Shown in pieces: positions 1 to 7,505 of a DNA stretch of 28,757 nt (the first letter of the stretch is position 1; each line of letters begins with the position of its first letter). Both the position numbers and the translations under genes were made by a program. The notes beneath the pieces are model-generated. The model was not told the origin of the DNA, made no database searches, and worked only from the letters and a program-made list of their open reading frames with translations. The stretch is from an uncultured bacterium (GTDB taxonomy: Bacteria; Bacillota; Clostridia; Lachnospirales; Lachnospiraceae): positions 1 through 28,757 of the forward strand of contig CAJMQQ010000036.1 of the NCBI GenBank assembly GCA_905215625.1. Reading direction: 5' to 3'.

Positions 1-1941
1 GGTATCACAATTACTTCAGCCGCTACAACATGTCACTGGACATTGGAAGAGAAGACAAAAGTGAAACCGGGCGCTTTAGAGCACCGTATCAATATCATTG
101 ATACTCCGGGACACGTTGACTTCACTGTAGAGGTTGAGCGTTCACTCCGTGTACTTGATGGAGCTGTCGGCGTATTCTGTGCTAAGGGTGGTGTTGAGCC
201 TCAGTCAGAAAACGTATGGCGTCAGGCAGACACATACAATGTACCACGTATGGCATTCATCAATAAGATGGACATCCTTGGTGCTGATTTCTACAATGCT
301 GTAGATCAGATCAAGACAAGACTTGGAAAGAACGCTATTTGTCTTCAGCTTCCAATCGGAAAAGAAGACGAATTCAAAGGAATCATCGATCTGTTCGAGA
401 TGCAGGCCTACATCTACAATGATGAGAAGGGTGAAGACATCACTGTAACAGATATTCCGGAAGAGATGCAGGATGAAGCTGAGCTTTATCACACAGAACT
501 CGTAGAGAAAATCTGTGAGCTGGACGATGACCTTATGATGGAATACCTTGAGGGTGAAGAACCTTCTATCGATGCAATGAAAGTAGCACTGAGAAAAGCT
601 ACATGTGAGTGTACAGCTGTTCCGGTATGCTGCGGTACTGCATACAGAAACAAAGGTGTTCAGAAACTCCTTGATGCAATCATCGAGTTTATGCCGGCTC
701 CAACAGACATTCCGGCAATCGAGGGTGTTGATGAAGACGGAAACGAAGTAGTAAGACACTCTTCTGATGAAGAGCCGTTCTCTGCTCTCGTATTTAAGAT
801 CATGACAGACCCATTCGTAGGTAAGCTTGCTTACTTCCGTGTGTATTCAGGTGTTATGAACTCCGGTTCTTATGTACTGAATGCTACTAAAAATAAAAAA
901 GAGCGTGTTGGACGTATCCTTCAGATGCATGCCAACAAGCGTGAAGAGCTGGATAAGGTTTATTCCGGAGATATCGCTGCGGCTATCGGATTCAAGTTCA
1001 CTACAACAGGTGATACAATCTGCGATGAGCAGCACCCAGTAATTCTGGAGTCTATGGAATTCCCAGAGCCAGTTATCGAGCTCGCTATCGAGCCTAAGAC
1101 AAAGGCTTCCCAGGGTAAACTTGGTGAGTCCCTTGCAAAACTTGCAGAAGAAGATCCTACATTCCGTGCACACACTGATCAGGAAACTGGACAGACAATC
1201 ATCGCCGGAATGGGTGAGCTTCACCTGGAGATCATCGTTGATCGTCTTCTTCGTGAATTCAAAGTAGAAGCTAACGTTGGTGCACCACAGGTTGCATACA
1301 AAGAAGCATTTACTAAGGCTGTTGATGTAGATAGCAAATATGCTAAACAGTCTGGTGGACGTGGACAGTACGGACACTGTAAAGTTAAATTTGAGCCTAT
1401 GGATGTTAACGGTGAGGAGACATTCAAATTCGAGTCTACTGTAGTTGGTGGAGCTATTCCGAAAGAGTACATTCCGAAAATCGGAGAAGGTATTGAGGAA
1501 GCTATGCAGTCAGGTCTTCTTGGAGGATTCCCGGTTGTTGGTATTCACGCTAACGTATATGACGGATCTTACCATGAGGTCGATTCCAGTGAGATGGCTT
1601 TCCATATTGCAGGATCACTTGCATTTAAAGATGCTATGAAGAAGGCAGATCCGGTACTTCTTGAGCCTATCATGAAGGTTGAGGTAACAATGCCAGAAGA
1701 GTACATGGGAGATGTTATCGGTGATATCAACTCACGTCGTGGACGTATCGAGGGTATGGATGATCTTGGCGGTGGTAAGATCGTACATGGTTATGTACCA
1801 CTTGCAGAGATGTTCGGATACTCTACAGACCTTCGTTCCAGAACACAGGGACGTGGTAACTACTCCATGTTCTTCGAGAAGTACGAGCAGGTACCGAAGA
1901 GCGTTCAGGAGAAGATCCTTTCTGAGAAGAATGGCAAATAA
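1..1941 (+). CDS. fusA: Elongation factor G, 5' end missing (cut by window edge)
   Basis: Ribosomal translocase GTPase, cytoplasmic. Frame 1 is open from base 1 and reads GITITSAATTCHW, the switch I region of EF-G, so the gene continues upstream. Roughly 60 N-terminal residues including the P-loop are outside the window. Visible GTPase motifs are DTPGHVDF (G3) and NKMD (G4). The rest covers domains II to V, including the GGRGQYGHCKVKFEP stretch of domain IV and the C-terminal SRTQGRGNYSMFFEKYEQVP segment. No truncation or frameshift is seen. tuf follows 101 bp downstream, the usual str-operon order. The first possible internal start (TTG at 43) is not a real start because homology runs through it. 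Threonine is encoded mostly by ACA/ACT and leucine often by CTT/CTC, unlike tuf. Identification is certain. Confidence 0.97.
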   Translation, partial: GITITSAATTCHWTLEEKTKVKPGALEHRINIIDTPGHVDFTVEVERSLRVLDGAVGVFCAKGGVEPQSENVWRQADTYNVPRMAFINKMDILGADFYNAVDQIKTRLGKNAICLQLPIGKEDEFKGIIDLFEMQAYIYNDEKGEDITVTDIPEEMQDEAELYHTELVEKICELDDDLMMEYLEGEEPSIDAMKVALRKATCECTAVPVCCGTAYRNKGVQKLLDAIIEFMPAPTDIPAIEGVDEDGNEVVRHSSDEEPFSALVFKIMTDPFVGKLAYFRVYSGVMNSGSYVLNATKNKKERVGRILQMHANKREELDKVYSGDIAAAIGFKFTTTGDTICDEQHPVILESMEFPEPVIELAIEPKTKASQGKLGESLAKLAEEDPTFRAHTDQETGQTIIAGMGELHLEIIVDRLLREFKVEANVGAPQVAYKEAFTKAVDVDSKYAKQSGGRGQYGHCKVKFEPMDVNGEETFKFESTVVGGAIPKEYIPKIGEGIEEAMQSGLLGGFPVVGIHANVYDGSYHEVDSSEMAFHIAGSLAFKDAMKKADPVLLEPIMKVEVTMPEEYMGDVIGDINSRRGRIEGMDDLGGGKIVHGYVPLAEMFGYSTDLRSRTQGRGNYSMFFEKYEQVPKSVQEKILSEKNGK

Positions 1942-1947
1942 ATAGGC

Positions 1948-1976
1948 TTGAAAATTCACCAGAAATAGAATATAAT
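1948..1976 (+). promoter_or_regulatory. Sigma-A promoter of tuf
   Basis: TTGAAA (1948-1953), 17-bp spacer, TATAAT (1971-1976). It lies in the fusA-tuf gap, so tuf can be transcribed independently as well as by read-through. The leader of about 60 nt holds a small GCCC-TAA-GGGC hairpin (2008-2018) and a strong TTAAGGAGG ribosome binding site just before the ATG. Confidence 0.85.
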
Positions 1977-2042
1977 GGTGTCAGCCTATGTTTATAAAAC
2001 CAATAGAGCCCTAAGGGCACAAATTAAGGAGGACGTTATAAA

Positions 2043-3236
2043 ATGGCAAAAGCTAAGTTTGAAAGAAGCAAACCACATTGTAACATTGGTACCATCGGCC
2101 ACGTTGACCATGGTAAAACCACTTTAACCGCTGCTATTACCAAGACCTTACACGAGAGATTAGGTACTGGCGAGGCTGTTGCATTTGAGAACATTGATAA
2201 AGCTCCAGAAGAGAGAGAGCGTGGAATTACCATCTCTACTTCTCACGTTGAGTACGAGACCAACAAGAGACACTACGCACACGTTGACTGCCCAGGCCAT
2301 GCTGACTATGTAAAGAACATGATCACTGGTGCTGCTCAGATGGACGGCGCTATCTTAGTTGTAGCTGCTACCGATGGTGTTATGGCTCAGACCAGAGAGC
2401 ACATCCTGCTTTCCCGTCAGGTAGGCGTACCTTACATCGTAGTATTCATGAACAAGTGTGATATGGTTGACGATCCAGAGCTGCTTGAATTAGTAGAGAT
2501 GGAAATCCGTGAACTGTTAAATGAGTACGAGTTCCCAGGCGATGACACTCCTGTAATCCAGGGTTCTGCTCTGAAGGCTCTGGAAGATCCTTCTTCTGAG
2601 TGGGGCGACAAGATTCTGGAACTGATGGATGCTGTTGACGAGTATATTCCGGACCCAGTTCGTGACACTGATAAGCCATTCCTGATGCCTGTAGAGGACG
2701 TATTCTCCATTACCGGTCGTGGTACTGTTGCAACTGGTAGAGTAGAGCGTGGTACTCTGCACGTATCTGACGAAGTTGAAATCGTTGGTATCAGCGAAGA
2801 GACCCGTAAGGTTGTTGTAACTGGTATCGAGATGTTCCGTAAGCTGTTAGACGAGGCTCAGGCTGGTGATAACATCGGTGCTCTGCTTCGTGGTGTTCAG
2901 AGAAACGAGATCGAGCGTGGACAGTGTCTGGTTAAGCCAGGTTCTGTAAAGTGCCATCATAAGTTTACCGCTCAGGTATACGTTCTGACCAAGGACGAGG
3001 GTGGCCGTCATACTCCTTTCTTCAACAACTATCGTCCACAGTTCTACTTCAGAACAACTGACGTTACCGGCGTTTGCGAGTTACCAGAAGGCACCGAGAT
3101 GTGTATGCCTGGCGACAACGTAGAGATGACCGTTGAACTGATCCATCCAGTAGCTATGGAGCAGGGTCTTCGTTTCGCTATCCGTGAGGGTGGTAGAACC
3201 GTTGGTTCTGGTAGAGTAGTTTCTATCATCGAATAA
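2043..3236 (+). CDS. tuf: Elongation factor Tu
   Basis: GTPase that delivers aminoacyl-tRNA to the ribosome; cytoplasmic and highly expressed. The 397 residues match the usual bacterial length. The N-terminal domain carries GHVDHGKT (P-loop, about residues 19-26), RGITI (switch I), DCPGHADY (G3) and NKCD (G4). Domains II and III follow, ending in GGRTVGSGRVVSIIE. The start is fixed by AAGGAGG eight to nine bases upstream and by the conserved MAKAKFERSKPH. It has its own promoter after fusA and a strong terminator about 60 bp after the stop. Threonine is mostly ACC and leucine TTA/CTG, a synonymous pattern different from fusA. Confidence 0.98.
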   Translation: MAKAKFERSKPHCNIGTIGHVDHGKTTLTAAITKTLHERLGTGEAVAFENIDKAPEERERGITISTSHVEYETNKRHYAHVDCPGHADYVKNMITGAAQMDGAILVVAATDGVMAQTREHILLSRQVGVPYIVVFMNKCDMVDDPELLELVEMEIRELLNEYEFPGDDTPVIQGSALKALEDPSSEWGDKILELMDAVDEYIPDPVRDTDKPFLMPVEDVFSITGRGTVATGRVERGTLHVSDEVEIVGISEETRKVVVTGIEMFRKLLDEAQAGDNIGALLRGVQRNEIERGQCLVKPGSVKCHHKFTAQVYVLTKDEGGRHTPFFNNYRPQFYFRTTDVTGVCELPEGTEMCMPGDNVEMTVELIHPVAMEQGLRFAIREGGRTVGSGRVVSIIE

Positions 3237-3295
3237 TTATAATCTGAATATAGATTCGTTGTCATAAGACAACATTGTGTCCAAGCGTAAGATGG

Positions 3296-3326
3296 CCCGC
3301 AAAACTTCGGTTTTGCGGGTTTTTCT
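3296..3326 (+). terminator. Intrinsic terminator of tuf
   Basis: Perfect 10-bp stem CCCGCAAAAC / GTTTTGCGGG (3296-3305 with 3310-3319), TTCG tetraloop, followed directly by a TTTTTCTG tract. A canonical strong rho-independent terminator. Confidence 0.95.
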
Positions 3327-3849
3327 GTTGAATTTGAGTTTTGGTTAAGATTTTAGATTTGGATCTTTGTAAAGAGTTGGGGTAAACTATTTTGGCTTAG
3401 GAATCAGTTTTTTAGAGTATCCAGTTAGTTTGTGTGTATTTGAGCTGTTTTGATGCTTTTCAAACAAAGTTTTTAATGTCATTGTGCAATTTTACCCTGT
3501 TCTGCACATTTATAAACAAATTTCCTCTGAGTTTGTTTATAGTTTCTTTGTTTTGAAATTCCACAAACAATTCTTGGGCCAGGTTTGTGTATTTTTAAGT
3601 TATCATGGTATTTTACCAACAATTGTAGATGAGACTGTTGCAAACCCAGCTCCATTTTATACTTCAAAACAGAAAACAGACTCCGAATAGTCCGCAATAT
3701 ATGTATCACTACATATTCCAATTCAAGGAGTTTTGCGGTAAAATCAGAAGTAGGCATAGAGTTCAATCCGCTTCAGGCTCTTGCCAGATTTTTGAGATTA
3801 ACCACAGATGTGAAACAGAGATAAATAGATAGAGGAACTAAAAGGTGAT
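3327..3849. other. Gene-poor AT-rich intergenic region, 523 bp
   Basis: No convincing gene is seen. Short open frames on both strands lack ribosome binding sites and recognisable protein character. The T-rich left half is scattered with TTTGT/ACAAA words, including two inverted repeats: TATAAACAAA / TTTGTTTATA (3511-3520 with 3532-3541) and CACAAAC / GTTTGTG (3562-3568 with 3583-3589). The promoter of the ThuA-like gene presumably lies in the right half, but no good -35/-10 pair stands out. A decayed gene or a small RNA cannot be excluded. Confidence 0.6.
3511..3541. repeat. Inverted repeat, 10-bp arms, 11-bp spacer
   Basis: TATAAACAAA at 3511-3520 and its perfect complement TTTGTTTATA at 3532-3541. 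It is AT-rich, with no T-tract suited to termination after it. It could be a regulator site or chance in AT-rich DNA. Confidence 0.45.
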
Positions 3850-4530
3850 ATGGATAAAGTATTAGTGTTATGTGATGACCGGTGGCATCCGGCAGAAGTA
3901 GTAGAGAAAGGATTGGCTTCGCTGGCGGGAGAAGATTATCAGTTTGATATAATAAAAAATGCAAAAGAGACTCTCACTCCGGAAATGCTTTCCGGTTATC
4001 AGCTGGTTTTATGCAGTAAGAATAATAACGTAAGCGCTGATAACACGGAACCATGGTTTGAAGAAGGGGTAACAAAAGTGGGGCCGAAAGAGCTTAAGAA
4101 ATTTGTAGAGAACGGAGGAACATTTGCAGCAATACACTCTGGAGTTGCATTTTCGGAAAAGTCCTGGGGACAGGAGAAGAAGTTCCGGAATCCTTGTATG
4201 GAATATGTGGATTTTGTGGGCTGTCTATTCCATGGACATCCAAAACGCTGCCCAGTACACCTTCACGTAACAAATCCATTCCATCCGCTTATGAAAGAGG
4301 TGGAGGATTTTACAGAATGGGATGAGCATTATCAGATTGATGTAATTGCAGATGATGTACAGATCCTGATGGAAAGTTCTTCTGAACCAGGGGGAACCCG
4401 GCCAGCCGGATATGTGAGAACCATGGGAAAAGGAAGAGTGGTTGTGCTGACTCCGGGTCATACATCAGAGGTCTGGAAAAACGAAAATTTCCAGAGGATT
4501 TTGAAAAATATTCTGACCAGCCGGATGTAA
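3850..4530 (+). CDS. ThuA-like domain protein (trehalose-utilisation family)
   Basis: Cytoplasmic 226-residue protein resembling the ThuA family, which has a glutamine-amidotransferase-like flavodoxin fold and is linked to sugar or ketosugar metabolism; the exact reaction is not established for most members. Family features visible are the N-terminal strand with the DDRWHP motif, VENGGTFAAIHSG near residue 90-100, NPFHPLMKEVEDF, DEHYQIDVI, and the C-terminal GKGRVVVLTPGHTSEVWKNE followed by FQRILKNIL. There is no signal peptide or membrane segment. The ATG is preceded by AAAAGGTGAT. It is a single-gene unit between the tuf terminator and a convergent regulator gene, and ends before a long hairpin with a T-tract. 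The family assignment is good; the substrate is unknown. Confidence 0.8.
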   Translation: MDKVLVLCDDRWHPAEVVEKGLASLAGEDYQFDIIKNAKETLTPEMLSGYQLVLCSKNNNVSADNTEPWFEEGVTKVGPKELKKFVENGGTFAAIHSGVAFSEKSWGQEKKFRNPCMEYVDFVGCLFHGHPKRCPVHLHVTNPFHPLMKEVEDFTEWDEHYQIDVIADDVQILMESSSEPGGTRPAGYVRTMGKGRVVVLTPGHTSEVWKNENFQRILKNILTSRM

Positions 4531-4572
4531 AATCATTTTCGAAGATAAATCTACGATATATGCAGAAATTGA

Positions 4573-4654
4573 ACTGCTTTTTGCAATTCCATGGGGATGC
4601 CATAAGTTCATTATGGACAAGTGCAGCGGGAATTCGCAAAAGGCAGTATTTTTT
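4573..4654 (+). terminator. Long nested stem-loop with T-tract downstream of the ThuA-like gene
   Basis: Outer arms ACTGCTTTTTGC-AATTCC (4573-4590) and GGAATTCGCAAAAGGCAGT (4629-4647) pair with one bulged G and one G-U pair. Inside sits a second hairpin, CCATAA-GTTCA-TTATGG (4600-4616). TTTTTT follows at 4649-4654, so it can end rightward transcription. It is larger and more elaborate than a simple terminator and may be a dispersed palindromic element. The rest of the 237-bp gap between the convergent genes (4531-4767) holds no gene. Confidence 0.6.
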
Positions 4655-4717
4655 ATAAACCAAGTGATTCAGAATGGTTGGCCGGATGCTGTATTATACA
4701 GTTCAGCAAAAAGTATA

Positions 4718-4747
4718 TAAAGAAAAAATATGTAAAGAAAAAATATG
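4718..4747. repeat. Tandem 15-bp direct repeat, two copies
   Basis: TAAAGAAAAAATATG occurs twice in perfect tandem (4718-4732 and 4733-4747), just beyond the stop codon of the leftward regulator gene. Read leftward it gives two T-rich runs in the 3' untranslated region. Probably slippage-prone AT-rich DNA. Confidence 0.75.
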
Positions 4748-4767
4748 TATTAACCGATAAGCAAGCT

Positions 4768-5436
4768 TTATTTTCGAATATTTCTCAGATGCATATACAC
4801 AGTGTTTTTTGATATTTCTAATTGGTCAGCGACCTTTATTACAGCATCTTTTATATTAAAAATTCCTTTTTCCTCTAAACGAATTACAATTTCTTTGTTC
4901 TTATTAGTAAGAGAAATTTCAGGATTTTTCATGACATCTTCCTGGATTTCAGAGACTGATTCAGCGATTACTTCATCTAAATCCTGAGTGAAATTTTCAA
5001 CCATACGAGGGGATTCTGCGCTTAAAGTATTAGGTGGAATCAGCGATGTCAAAAGGGTTTCTAAAGAAATATCAGTATAAAAGTTTATGCATAATAAACC
5101 AATAATGCGCTGACGCTCTCCAATAATGGGAATGGTGGCAGATTTTAAAGTAATATTATCCTTATTTTTATTAAAATAAGTAAGAGGTCTTTTTTCACCA
5201 CTGCGTTCGATTTTTTCCAGCATTTCTAAGGCCAGATTCGTAATAGGGGCGCCGATTGTTCGCCCTGAATGAAAGCCGTTTACTACTTCAATAGCAGAAG
5301 AATCCAGATGTTCAAGGCTGTGAAGAACAATTTCACAGCCACTGCCAAGGTATGCCCCCAGGCCCTGAACAACTGTTTTCATGGCAGACAAAATCAATTT
5401 ATCGCCATCCGTTAAAATAAGTTCTTGAATTGGCAT
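4768..5436 (-). CDS. YheO-like PAS/HTH transcriptional regulator (DauR type)
   Basis: DNA-binding regulator of the YheO family. A PAS-like sensor domain fills about residues 8-125: GLGAYLGSGCEIVLHSLEHL, GRTIGAPITNLALEML and the strand RIIGLLCINFY. A C-terminal helix-turn-helix (about 165-222) reads KNKEIVIRLEEKGIFNIKDA and then VADQLEISKNTVYMHLRNIRK. Its characterised relative DauR controls D-arginine catabolism in Pseudomonas, whereas this copy is the second gene of a leftward unit behind a 6-phospho-beta-glucosidase and opposite ridA, a PTS permease and an aminotransferase. It is the obvious candidate to regulate both arms of the island; the effector is unknown. The ATG is preceded by ACGGAGTG. 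An intercistronic hairpin precedes it. Confidence 0.85.
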   Translation of the reverse strand: MPIQELILTDGDKLILSAMKTVVQGLGAYLGSGCEIVLHSLEHLDSSAIEVVNGFHSGRTIGAPITNLALEMLEKIERSGEKRPLTYFNKNKDNITLKSATIPIIGERQRIIGLLCINFYTDISLETLLTSLIPPNTLSAESPRMVENFTQDLDEVIAESVSEIQEDVMKNPEISLTNKNKEIVIRLEEKGIFNIKDAVIKVADQLEISKNTVYMHLRNIRK

Positions 5437-5462
5437 AAGTTCACTCCGTATAAGAATAATTT

Positions 5463-5495
5463 ATCCTATAACAGAGAAAAATATGGTTATAGGAT
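5463..5495 (-). promoter_or_regulatory. Intercistronic hairpin between GH1 and the YheO-like gene
   Basis: Perfect 10-bp inverted repeat ATCCTATAAC / GTTATAGGAT (5463-5472 with 5486-5495), 13-nt loop, overlapping the GH1 stop codon. The leftward transcript continues AAATTATTCTTA, a poor U-tract, so it more likely stabilises the GH1 message or partly attenuates read-through than terminates fully. Binding by a regulator is also possible. Confidence 0.55.
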
Positions 5496-6932
5496 TTCTC
5501 CATTTGATTTTATCACATTTTGATACCAATAGAAACTGTCTTTTTTATAACGTTTTAAAGTTCCGTTTCCAAGATTATCTTTGTCTACATAGATGAAACC
5601 ATAACGTTTTTCCATTTCACCAGTAGATACGCTGACCAAATCGATACTGGACCACGGAGTATAACCAATTAAATCTACACCATCCCCAATAGCTTCTTTC
5701 ATTTGTTCGATATGTTCTTTCAGGTACTGAATTCGATAAGAATCATGAATGCTTCCGTCTTCTTCCAGCGTATCAAAAGCGCCTAAACCATTTTCTGTGA
5801 TCATAATCGGAACCTGATAGCGATCATATACATGGTTTAAAGTGTAACGCAGTCCTTTTGGATCGATCTGCCAATTCCAGTCAGTAGCTTTTAAGTAAGG
5901 ATTTTTGGCGCCTCCCATAACATTACCTGAAACTTTAGCACTATTAGCGTCAGAACTGATGCAGTTAGACATATAATAGCTGAAAGAATAGAAATCCACA
6001 CAGCCTTCTTTAATATCAATTAAATCTTGTTCTGTAATATCAAAATGAATCTTGTTTTTTTCAAAATAACTCTTGATATAGTATGGGTAAATACCTTTTA
6101 CCTGCACATCCCCGCTAAAACAATTACGCATAAAATCTTCCTGCTGGGTGAGTATGATGTCATCTGGATTAGGGGTTAATGGATAAACGGTAATGTGACA
6201 GATCATAGTACCAAAATGAAAATCAGGATTAATGGAACGGCCTAATTTTACAGCGCGTCCACTGGCAACAAACTGATGATGGAGAGCAGCGAAACGAGTA
6301 TTTGGGTCATCTACTTGATCAGTAAAGAATTCAGTTCCTTCATTTAAAATACCGGCATGATTCCAGTTACCGAGTTTGGTAGTAAGACAGTTAATCTCAT
6401 TAAAAGGAATCCAGTATTTCACCACATCTTTATAGCGTTCAAAAAGCACCTGACAGAAACGCAGATAATAATCAATGCATCGGCGGTCCGCCCAGCCATT
6501 GCATTTTTTAGTCAGTGCAAATGGATTTTCATTGTGATAGATTGTAACAAGAGGTTCAATATTGTACTTTTTTAATTCTGCAAAGACGTTATCATAAAAT
6601 TCAAGTCCCTTCTCATTAGGGAGATCTTCATCTCCATTTGGGAAAATACGGGTCCAGTTAATAGACATACGGAAAATATTAAATCCCATTTCTGCGCACA
6701 GCGCAATATCCTCTTTGTAATGGTGATAAAAATCTACAGCTTCATGGGAGGGATAGTAGTATTTTTCTTCATCAATAACAGGGGTGATACGTCGGGGAGT
6801 GGAGTGAGTACCATTAGTCATAACATCAGAAATACTGACTCCCTTGCCGTCTGCGTCCCAGGCACCTTCGAACTGGTTAGCTGCAGTAGCTCCGCCCCAA
6901 AAAAAATTAGATGGGAAAGATTTGTTTATCAT
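5487..6932 (-). CDS. Glycoside hydrolase family 1, 6-phospho-beta-glucosidase
   Basis: Cytoplasmic enzyme that cleaves 6-phosphorylated beta-glucosides delivered by a PTS. The ATG at 6932 is chosen because AAAGGAG lies just upstream and the protein then begins MINKSFPSNFFWGGATAANQ, the standard GH1 start; an in-frame upstream extension has no such support. Length is 481 residues, normal for GH1. The acid/base Glu is E179 in WIPFNEIN and the nucleophile E380 in ITENGLG. S436, K442 and Y444 in SVSTGEMEKRYGFIYVD fit the phosphate-binding Ser-Lys-Tyr pattern of 6-phospho-glycosidases. The usual H-[YF]-[ED]-x-P stretch reads HNENP (133-137), slightly atypical. It is transcribed divergently from ridA-PTS-aminotransferase and followed by the YheO-like regulator 50 bp later. 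Whether the natural substrate is gluco or galacto, and its aglycone, are unknown. Confidence 0.92.
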   Translation of the reverse strand: MINKSFPSNFFWGGATAANQFEGAWDADGKGVSISDVMTNGTHSTPRRITPVIDEEKYYYPSHEAVDFYHHYKEDIALCAEMGFNIFRMSINWTRIFPNGDEDLPNEKGLEFYDNVFAELKKYNIEPLVTIYHNENPFALTKKCNGWADRRCIDYYLRFCQVLFERYKDVVKYWIPFNEINCLTTKLGNWNHAGILNEGTEFFTDQVDDPNTRFAALHHQFVASGRAVKLGRSINPDFHFGTMICHITVYPLTPNPDDIILTQQEDFMRNCFSGDVQVKGIYPYYIKSYFEKNKIHFDITEQDLIDIKEGCVDFYSFSYYMSNCISSDANSAKVSGNVMGGAKNPYLKATDWNWQIDPKGLRYTLNHVYDRYQVPIMITENGLGAFDTLEEDGSIHDSYRIQYLKEHIEQMKEAIGDGVDLIGYTPWSSIDLVSVSTGEMEKRYGFIYVDKDNLGNGTLKRYKKDSFYWYQNVIKSNGEIL

Positions 6933-7032
6933 AGGGTAATCTCCTTTCAAATTGAATGAAATAAATTTTATTCTAAAAATAAAATACCACAAAAAAAGTG
7001 AAAAAACAATAGAAAAACTTGTAAAAATTGTA

Positions 7033-7061
7033 TTGACTAAGAATTAGTTTAGTGATATGAT
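7033..7061 (+). promoter_or_regulatory. Extended -10 promoter of ridA-PTS-aminotransferase operon
   Basis: TTGACT (7033-7038), 17-bp spacer, TATGAT (7056-7061), with TG one base before the -10 hexamer (TGATATGAT). The ridA ATG is about 40 bp downstream with AAAGGAG in between. The leftward GH1 promoter must lie in the very AT-rich 6933-7032 stretch, but no clear hexamer pair was identified there. Confidence 0.8.
7036..7048. promoter_or_regulatory. Possible operator in the divergent promoter
   Basis: Perfect dyad ACTAA-GAA-TTAGT lies across the -35 edge and spacer of the ridA promoter, where a bound protein would block RNA polymerase. The YheO-like regulator is the natural candidate. No second copy was seen in the intergenic region, so this is tentative. 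Confidence 0.4.
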
Positions 7062-7102
7062 AAAGAAAAATAAAAAATATTTCATTAGAAAGGAGAAATA
7101 GA

Positions 7103-7474
7103 ATGAAAAAAATTTCAACAAACAAAGCTCCTAAGGCAATAGGACCATATTCACAGGCAGTCATTGTAGAACCGTTTTTATTTGCCTCTGGACAAATACC
7201 TGTTAATCCTTCTACAGGCTGTGTAGTAGAAGGAGATATTACCGTACAAGCTGTACAGGTAATGGAAAATATTAAGGCAGTTTTGGAAGAAGCAGGATAT
7301 TGTTTTGAAGATGTAGTAAAAACAACTTGTTTCTTAAAGGACATGAAAGATTTTGCAGCATTTAATGAGGTGTATGGAAAATATTTTACAGGATGCCCGG
7401 CCAGATCTTGTGTGGCAGTACGTGAGATTCCAAAGGATGTATTATGTGAGGTGGAAATTACAGCTTATAAATAG
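7103..7474 (+). CDS. ridA: RidA family enamine/imine deaminase
   Basis: Small cytoplasmic trimeric enzyme that hydrolyses reactive 2-aminoacrylate and related imines formed by PLP enzymes. The 123-residue length matches the family. Conserved motifs are KAPKAIGPYSQAV, FASGQIPVNP, VMENIKAVLEEAG, CPARSCVAV with the substrate-carboxylate Arg (R101), and CEVEITAYK with the catalytic-region Glu (E118). The start is fixed by AAAGGAGAAATAGA before the ATG. It is the first gene of an operon with a PTS permease (31-bp gap) and a class I/II aminotransferase. That context suggests it clears an imine made in this specific pathway rather than serving only as general housekeeping. Confidence 0.93.
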   Translation: MKKISTNKAPKAIGPYSQAVIVEPFLFASGQIPVNPSTGCVVEGDITVQAVQVMENIKAVLEEAGYCFEDVVKTTCFLKDMKDFAAFNEVYGKYFTGCPARSCVAVREIPKDVLCEVEITAYK

Positions 7475-7505
7475 TTATGGAATCTAAGAATGGAGGGAGA
7501 AGAAT

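Noticed and set aside
205..1377. Long antisense open frames opposite fusA (205-759 and 847-1377)
   Set aside because: They mirror the biased codon use of a highly expressed gene, have Cys/Ser/Phe-rich composition and no ribosome binding site; fusA itself is certain.
3479..3766. A 95-residue leftward open frame in the gap after tuf
   Set aside because: No ribosome binding site, no recognisable protein features, and an overlapping open frame on the other strand of similar quality.
3850..4530. Assigning the ThuA-like protein to trehalose breakdown
   Set aside because: Only the family fold is supported; no trehalose gene is nearby, so a specific reaction would be guesswork.
4310..4663. Leftward 117-residue frame opposite the ThuA-like gene
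   Set aside because: It lies mostly antisense to a well-supported gene and has no start signal.
6933..6992. N-terminal extension of the GH1 gene by 20 codons
   Set aside because: The extension reads through the ribosome binding site of the ATG at 6932, and GH1 homology begins just after that ATG.
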